Assembly: GCA_002421005.1 (NCBI GenBank)
Contig: DIJC01000004.1
Coordinates: forward strand, 372,001-436,000
Source: Enterobacteriaceae bacterium UBA5654
GTDB taxonomy: Bacteria; Pseudomonadota; Gammaproteobacteria; Enterobacterales; Enterobacteriaceae
Direction: 5' to 3'
DNA length: 64,000 bases
A model generated the notes under the pieces. That model saw only the letters and a list, made by a program, of their open reading frames with translations, searched no databases and had not been told where the DNA came from. Shown piece after piece: positions 59,322-64,000 of the stretch (position 1 is its first letter; each line of letters opens with the position of its first letter). Both the position numbers and the translations under genes were made by a program.

Positions 59322-59344
59322 TGCCCGGCGGTTAACGCCGGGCA
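59322..59344. terminator. Convergent hairpin between ycjW and ompG
   Basis: Stem TGCCCGGCG/CGCCGGGCA with a short loop, between two convergent stops; no T-run on either strand, so weak. Confidence 0.5.
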
Positions 59345-59353
59345 GTCTGCGCA

Positions 59354-60256
59354 TCAGAACGCGTAGTTCACGCCCACACCTGCATAGTGGAAGCGATCGC
59401 GTTCACCTTCATCGTGGTTTTGCCATTCATAGGCATATTCGAGGGACATTGACAGCCCGTTCTGGAAATCATAGGCCCAGAGTGCGCCCAGACGATTGAA
59501 GTCATGCCCTTCACGTTCCATATCATCCTGCCAGTCCCAGTTTGACCAGCGGTCCAGCCCGATACGGGTATACGGCGTCAGCGTGGCATTGCCTGACGAA
59601 ATCGGCAGGTAGGCGCGGATCTCCTGGGTCGAAAACTCGCCGTTATTACGGCTGTCATCAAGGTTAAACCCGCGTTCAAGATAATAGTTGACGGTCAGGC
59701 CCACTGTTTCATTGAAGGTATAATTCAATCCGGTTTCGGTTTCAACGCGGCTGTCAGCATAGCCGGTAGTATTCAGATCGTTGACGAACTGATACATAGA
59801 AAACCAGCCGCTGAAGCGTAAATCATCAGCCAATTTCACACTCCAGTCCGGCTGTACCTTCCAGCGCTGCATATTGGCCGTGTCTTTGCCTTCATTAATA
59901 TAATGATAACCATAATTACGAAAGCCGCCGGTCAGGCCAAAACTTAAATCGTCGCTGTCGATAAACTGATAATGAACTTCCAGTTCTGGGCGATCAAACC
60001 AAGTGCCGCGTTTGCCTTCACTATAATCCACCGGGCCTTCCTGATAATAGGCGACGGAAAAACGCCACGGCCCCTGCGAGGCGTTAAAATAAACGGAAGG
60101 CTCTGCCAGCCCGTCCATATCTTCGCCCTGACCTTCCACGTTTTCTATTTCATACATCGCCCCGACATTAAAATGCCAGTCGTTATTTTCTGCCGCCTGC
60201 GCGCAGGAAAACCCTGCACACATGACCAGTGCAGCACTTTTAAAGAGAACGCTCAT
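59354..60256 (-). CDS. ompG: Monomeric porin OmpG
   Basis: 300 aa from the ATG at 60256 with a signal peptide ending AQA. The mature protein is a 14-strand monomeric porin for larger saccharides and follows E. coli OmpG throughout (DWHFNVGAMYEIENVEGQGE, TWFDRPELEVHYQF, NNGEFSTQEIRAYLP, ending YAGVGVNYAF). It lies downstream of the sugar genes ycjT-U-V in one direction, so it is probably their outer-membrane entry route. Confidence 0.96.
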   Translation of the reverse strand: MSVLFKSAALVMCAGFSCAQAAENNDWHFNVGAMYEIENVEGQGEDMDGLAEPSVYFNASQGPWRFSVAYYQEGPVDYSEGKRGTWFDRPELEVHYQFIDSDDLSFGLTGGFRNYGYHYINEGKDTANMQRWKVQPDWSVKLADDLRFSGWFSMYQFVNDLNTTGYADSRVETETGLNYTFNETVGLTVNYYLERGFNLDDSRNNGEFSTQEIRAYLPISSGNATLTPYTRIGLDRWSNWDWQDDMEREGHDFNRLGALWAYDFQNGLSMSLEYAYEWQNHDEGERDRFHYAGVGVNYAF

Positions 60257-60315
60257 TTTTAAAATCCTTATTAAACAGAGGTAAAAGCCGGGAATGGCTA
60301 CCCGGCACCCAACGA

Positions 60316-61398
60316 TCACTGAATGGCTATTTCGCTTTCGTTGTCAAAGAAATGGCTTTTCGCCATATCAAAATGAATATTAATATTGTCACCCGCGTGA
60401 TAATCCTCGACGGCTCCGGCGCGAACCACCAGTTCGTGTCCACCAATGCTGGTATACAGCATAAATTCTGCGCCGGTTAATTCGGCCACGCTGATTTTCG
60501 CGCTGACGCAATTATCAGATTGCGATAACGGGTGAATATCTTCCGGGCGAATACCCATGACGACCGCTTTATGTTCATATCCCTGCTTATGCAGGACCGC
60601 CAGTTTATCGTCAGGAATAATAAGCTTGAGCGTTTCGGTCACAAACATATTGCCGTTAATCGCACCGCGAATAAAATTCATTGCCGGTGAGCCAATAAAT
60701 CCGGCGACAAACATATTTGCAGGCTGGTTATAAACCGTTTTCGGTGCCCCAACCTGCTGCACGATCCCGTCTTTCAGAATGACGATCCGTGTAGCCATCG
60801 TCATGGCTTCGGTTTGATCGTGGGTGACGTAAATCATGGTGGTGTTCAGCTTTTGATGCAGCTTGCTGATTTCTGCCCGCATCTGCACGCGCAGTTTGGC
60901 GTCGAGGTTAGAAAGCGGTTCATCCATCAGGAATACCCCCGCCTCACGAACAATCGCCCGCCCCAGCGCTACGCGCTGACGCTGACCGCCGGACAATGCG
61001 CCAGGTTTGCGCTTCAGGTAGTCACGCAGCCCCAGCACGTTTGCCGCCCAGTTCACCCGCTCGTCGATCACCGCGCGATCGATTTTTTGCATCTTCAGAC
61101 CAAACGCCATGTTGTCATAGACCGTCATGTGCGGATACAGCGCGTAGTTCTGAAAGACCATCGCAATGTTGCGCGATTTGGCAGGCACGTCGTTCATCCG
61201 CACGCCGTCAATCAGCAGTTCGCCGTCGCTAATCTCTTCCAGCCCGGCGATCATGCGCAGAGTGGTCGATTTGCCGCAGCCTGACGGACCGACGAAAACA
61301 ATGAATTCTTTGTCTGCAATTTCCAGGTTGAAGTCTTTAACGACGTGAACCTGGTTGTCGTAGATTTTTTGGATATGCCGCAACGAAAGTTGTGCCAT
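60316..61398 (-). CDS. ycjV: ABC transporter ATPase YcjV (MalK/UgpC type)
   Basis: 360 aa from the ATG at 61398 (AAGGAAATCACG upstream). Walker A is GPSGCGKST, signature LSGGQRQRVALGRAIVR, Walker B VFLMDEPLSNLDA, H-loop VTHDQTEAM, and a C-terminal regulatory TOBE domain. In K-12 the gene is annotated as disrupted; here it is full length and intact. It would power a CUT1 sugar importer (ycjNOP in E. coli) encoded beyond the window edge. Confidence 0.95.
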   Translation of the reverse strand: MAQLSLRHIQKIYDNQVHVVKDFNLEIADKEFIVFVGPSGCGKSTTLRMIAGLEEISDGELLIDGVRMNDVPAKSRNIAMVFQNYALYPHMTVYDNMAFGLKMQKIDRAVIDERVNWAANVLGLRDYLKRKPGALSGGQRQRVALGRAIVREAGVFLMDEPLSNLDAKLRVQMRAEISKLHQKLNTTMIYVTHDQTEAMTMATRIVILKDGIVQQVGAPKTVYNQPANMFVAGFIGSPAMNFIRGAINGNMFVTETLKLIIPDDKLAVLHKQGYEHKAVVMGIRPEDIHPLSQSDNCVSAKISVAELTGAEFMLYTSIGGHELVVRAGAVEDYHAGDNINIHFDMAKSHFFDNESEIAIQ

Positions 61399-61411
61399 CG
61401 TGATTTCCTTA

Positions 61412-62071
61412 TTATGCGTGGTGCCAGAATGCCGACAGGCACGACCACGTGAGTTGATCGGTGGACAAAAGTTGAAGCCCGGCGTCATGCAGATCCGCAC
61501 CAATACCGATGGAGCGCATTCCACAGGCGTTGATGGCGTCGATCCCGGCCTGCGCGTCTTCTACGCCCACGCACTGCTGCGGATCAACACCCAGCCCCTC
61601 GCAGGCGGCGAGAAAGATTTCCGGGTCGGGTTTTGAACGGGCGATGCGCGAGGCATCGGCACAAAACGTCAACAGCCCGTCAATGCCCAGGGTGCGTATA
61701 ATGGTGGGCGCGTTCAGCGAAACCGACGCCAGCCCGGTCGGGATCTCGCGCTGACGCAGTTCCAGCAGCAGTTCGCGAATGCCCGGCAGCACCGAGTCGG
61801 CGGTCAGCTGGCGCAAAGACTCGACGTAAATCTGATTTTTCCGCGTTGCCAGCGCGTCCCGCTCCGCGTCGTTAAACGCCGCTTCACGACCGCCATGTTG
61901 CAGGATCCGGCGCAGCGATTCGCCACGGCTAATTCCCTTCAGGCTATTGTTGAAGGTTTCATCAATGGTGATGCCGATATCGGCTGCCACCTGTCGCCAG
62001 GCGTGAAAATGCAGATGCGCGGTGTCGGTAATCACCCCATCGAGGTCAAAAATAACGGCCTGTAGTTTCAT
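61412..62071 (-). CDS. ycjU: Beta-phosphoglucomutase YcjU
   Basis: A 219-aa HAD-superfamily enzyme. Nucleophile and acid/base Asp in [14 protein letters not shown] (D8 and D10), Thr/Ser motif [10 protein letters not shown], Lys in [10 protein letters not shown], and acidic motif [12 protein letters not shown]. It converts beta-glucose-1-phosphate to glucose-6-phosphate and so follows the phosphorylase YcjT. The start overlaps the ycjT stop by four bases (ATGA). Confidence 0.95.
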   Translation of the reverse strand: MKLQAVIFDLDGVITDTAHLHFHAWRQVAADIGITIDETFNNSLKGISRGESLRRILQHGGREAAFNDAERDALATRKNQIYVESLRQLTADSVLPGIRELLLELRQREIPTGLASVSLNAPTIIRTLGIDGLLTFCADASRIARSKPDPEIFLAACEGLGVDPQQCVGVEDAQAGIDAINACGMRSIGIGADLHDAGLQLLSTDQLTWSCLSAFWHHA

Positions 62072-64000
62072 TTCCCCTCCGTGGGCGCGGTCCCATCTGT
62101 GGATAAAATAAAGTCTTTCAGTAAGAAGTCCTGCGTGCCCGTTACGCGCAGCCGGTGTCCGTTCAAATAAAACACCGCGTCAGACGCGCTGTGAACGGTC
62201 AACCGCTCCGGCGTCAGGGTGAATTGCAGCGCAACGCCCTGCCAGCTGAGCGGGAAAGCCATTTTTTGCCAGCCTGCGGGGAGGCGTGGCGCAATGTGCA
62301 GTTCACCCTGGCGCAGCGTCAGCCCGGCGAATCCCTGAATGGCGCCCAGCCAGATCGCCCCGGTCGCCGCCGCGTGGATGCCATCGTCACAGCTGTGCGG
62401 ATCGTCACCGAGATCGATTTCCGTGCCTTCACACCAGAAGCGGTATGCCTGCGCCAAATCGCCACAGCGCGCAGCGACAATACCGTGAATGGCTTTGCTC
62501 AGGGAGGAGTCATGGATGGTGCGCGGTTCGTAGAACTGCAAATTGGCCAGACACTCGTCACGGGTGAAGCGATCCGCCAGCATGTAGTTCAGCATCACCA
62601 CATCCGCCTGCTTGAGGATCTGCATTTCATTGACTTCAGCACGCGAATAGTCGAGCAGAATGGTTTGTTTGCCCGCCTGACGTTTGTACTTTTGCAGGTC
62701 AATCGCAGGCTTGGCGAAGAAGGTGTCATCCTGCGCAATAACGCCGTCGCTATTGCTTTCCGGCAGCCACAGCCGCTGCAAAAAGTCTTCGGCGCGAACA
62801 AAAAAGTCGGTTTCTGTCGGCGCGAAACGGCGGACAACGTGCAGCGCCTGAGCGACGTTTTCATGCGCCATATAGTTAGTAAAGGCGTTATTGTTGACGT
62901 GTTCGGTGTATTCATCGGGGCCGATAACGTCATGAATTTCCAGCCGCCCGCCGACGTCTGTTGCCCGGTCGATCCAGAAGGTCGCCGTTTCTCGCAGCAG
63001 CTCGCAGCCTTCCTGCGCCATAAAACGCTCGTCGCCGGTGGCCTGCCAGTAAGCCACCACCGCCCAGGCGATGTCAGCGACCAGATGATGTTCTGCCAGC
63101 GCCGAGGCCACTTTTTGCCGCACCCCGGTGCGGATATTGATGGCGGCAAATTCCGGCGTTTCTTCGTCGCCGCTGCGTGCGCTTTCCCATGGAAACAACG
63201 CTCCCTGCCAGCCGTTGCGCCGCGCTTTTTCGCGCGCGCCAGGCAGATTATGCCAGCGGTAGCGTAAAAGCTGCCGCGCCGTCTCTGGGGCGGTGAAGAG
63301 ATGAAACGGCAGTAAAAAGACTTCCGTATCCCAGAAAACGTGGCCTTTGTAGCCTTCGCCGGTCAGCCCTTTGGCGGCGATGCTGGTGCGCTCGTCGTTT
63401 TTCGGGGTCATGATATGCAGATGGTAAAGCGCGAAATCCAGCGCTTCCTGATCGCGCGGATCGGAGGACGTCACCTGCACGCGGCTACGTTGCCAGAAAG
63501 TGTGCCACGCTGCGACCGATGCCTGAAACAGCGGCTCATACCCTTCCGCCACGCAGGACTCCAGCGCCCGCAAGCTCTGCTCGCTGAGGGTTTGCTGGCT
63601 CATCTCGCCAGCAGGCTCGTGGCTTATCCAGCAAAGTTTAGTCAGCGTCACGCTTTGCCCGGCGGCAACGCTCAGCGAACTGTTTTGCAGCAGGTGGCGA
63701 TTTTTGGCAGAAAAACAGCTTTGCGCTTCAGCGCTGAGGTGACAGTACGCAGAAATAGCGACGTTATCCTCGCCGTTCTGGGTGGTATAAATTCCCTGTA
63801 GATAGTGCTGGCCAAACACCCGGACCTGGGTTTCATCCAGATGCTGGCGTCCGCTGTTGGTTTGCGTCGCATCAATGCCGGTAACAAACGAGATGCTGGC
63901 GGAAGCATCCAGCGGCGTCAGCGTCAGCTGCATGGCAACCAGTTCGGGCTGAGCAAGAGACGCGAAGCGACGGCTTTCGATGCGAAAACGCGCCCCGTTC
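62068..64000 (-). CDS. ycjT: Kojibiose phosphorylase YcjT (GH65), N-terminus beyond window edge
   Basis: The last 643 codons of a GH65 phosphorylase; E. coli YcjT is about 755 aa, so about 110 residues are missing. The frame runs open to the right edge; the internal ATG at 63933 is not the start, because the preceding sequence ([19 protein letters not shown]) also matches the family. The catalytic acid lies in [19 protein letters not shown], and phosphate-site residues follow ([15 protein letters not shown]). It cleaves kojibiose with phosphate to beta-glucose-1-phosphate and glucose. Confidence 0.95.
   Translation of the reverse strand, partial: NGARFRIESRRFASLAQPELVAMQLTLTPLDASASISFVTGIDATQTNSGRQHLDETQVRVFGQHYLQGIYTTQNGEDNVAISAYCHLSAEAQSCFSAKNRHLLQNSSLSVAAGQSVTLTKLCWISHEPAGEMSQQTLSEQSLRALESCVAEGYEPLFQASVAAWHTFWQRSRVQVTSSDPRDQEALDFALYHLHIMTPKNDERTSIAAKGLTGEGYKGHVFWDTEVFLLPFHLFTAPETARQLLRYRWHNLPGAREKARRNGWQGALFPWESARSGDEETPEFAAINIRTGVRQKVASALAEHHLVADIAWAVVAYWQATGDERFMAQEGCELLRETATFWIDRATDVGGRLEIHDVIGPDEYTEHVNNNAFTNYMAHENVAQALHVVRRFAPTETDFFVRAEDFLQRLWLPESNSDGVIAQDDTFFAKPAIDLQKYKRQAGKQTILLDYSRAEVNEMQILKQADVVMLNYMLADRFTRDECLANLQFYEPRTIHDSSLSKAIHGIVAARCGDLAQAYRFWCEGTEIDLGDDPHSCDDGIHAAATGAIWLGAIQGFAGLTLRQGELHIAPRLPAGWQKMAFPLSWQGVALQFTLTPERLTVHSASDAVFYLNGHRLRVTGTQDFLLKDFILSTDGTAPTEGK

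Overview
The window is a stretch of enterobacterial chromosome. Almost every housekeeping gene has a close Escherichia coli K-12 counterpart, and the order follows the K-12 terminus-side region: trg, cybB, ydcF, hrpA, azoR, ynb, ydbL/ynbE/ydbH, ldhA, hslJ, ydbJ, ydbK, micC, ompN, uspF, ttcA, dbpA, fnrS, zntB, then mppA, mpaA, ycjG, tpx, tyrR, ycjF, ycjX, ycjW, ompG, ycjV, ycjU, ycjT. GC-rich third positions and several non-K-12 insertions suggest a relative such as Enterobacter, Lelliottia or Kosakonia rather than E. coli itself. The species cannot be fixed from the sequence alone.

Layout. 1-11150: chemoreceptor trg (cut by the left edge), the formaldehyde module frmR-frmA with its operator, an MHS-family permease, cybB, an alpha/beta hydrolase, ydcF, and a three-gene tripartite efflux operon (MFS pump, HlyD-type adaptor, outer-membrane lipoprotein). 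11154-12194: a decayed fragment resembling type VI secretion TssG, and a GNAT acetyltransferase. 12328-17040: hrpA and azoR. 17099-26003: a run of nine minus-strand genes. ydbH-ynbE-ydbL (envelope phospholipid transport) is followed directly by an enlarged ynb operon: CDP-alcohol phosphatidyltransferase, CDP-DAG synthase, an extra PlsC-like acyltransferase, a hydrolase/methyltransferase fusion, a PAP2/dual-specificity phosphatase and an extra small membrane protein. 26294-36644: a GAF/EAL c-di-GMP protein, ldhA, hslJ, ydbJ, pyruvate:flavodoxin oxidoreductase ydbK, the MicC small RNA, porin ompN, a KTSC protein, uspF and a YghW-like protein.

36645-40081 is an AT-rich scar of integrated elements at the 5' end of ttcA, the site used by the Rac prophage in E. 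coli. It holds two copies of the ttcA 5' end exactly 3300 bp apart, two integrase remnants, unrecognised lipoprotein and membrane ORFs, a broken gene, and a tract of seven 7-bp repeats. 40082-43896: ttcA, dbpA, a proline-rich small protein, the FnrS small RNA with an FNR box, and zntB. 43989-49929 differs from K-12: a compact chemoreceptor, an MHYT-GGDEF-EAL protein, a YgdI/YgdR-type lipoprotein, an orphan terminator hairpin, and a pair of DUF2382/YsnF-type stress proteins. 51595-64000: mppA/mpaA/ycjG (murein peptide recycling), tpx, tyrR, ycjXF, and the ycjW-ompG-ycjV-ycjU-ycjT glucoside utilisation cluster, cut by the right edge.

No tRNA, rRNA, CRISPR array or intact insertion sequence was seen. 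The regions most worth a second look are the lipid-transport plus lipid-synthesis block, the layered integration scar at ttcA, and the orphan hairpin near 48.2 kb.
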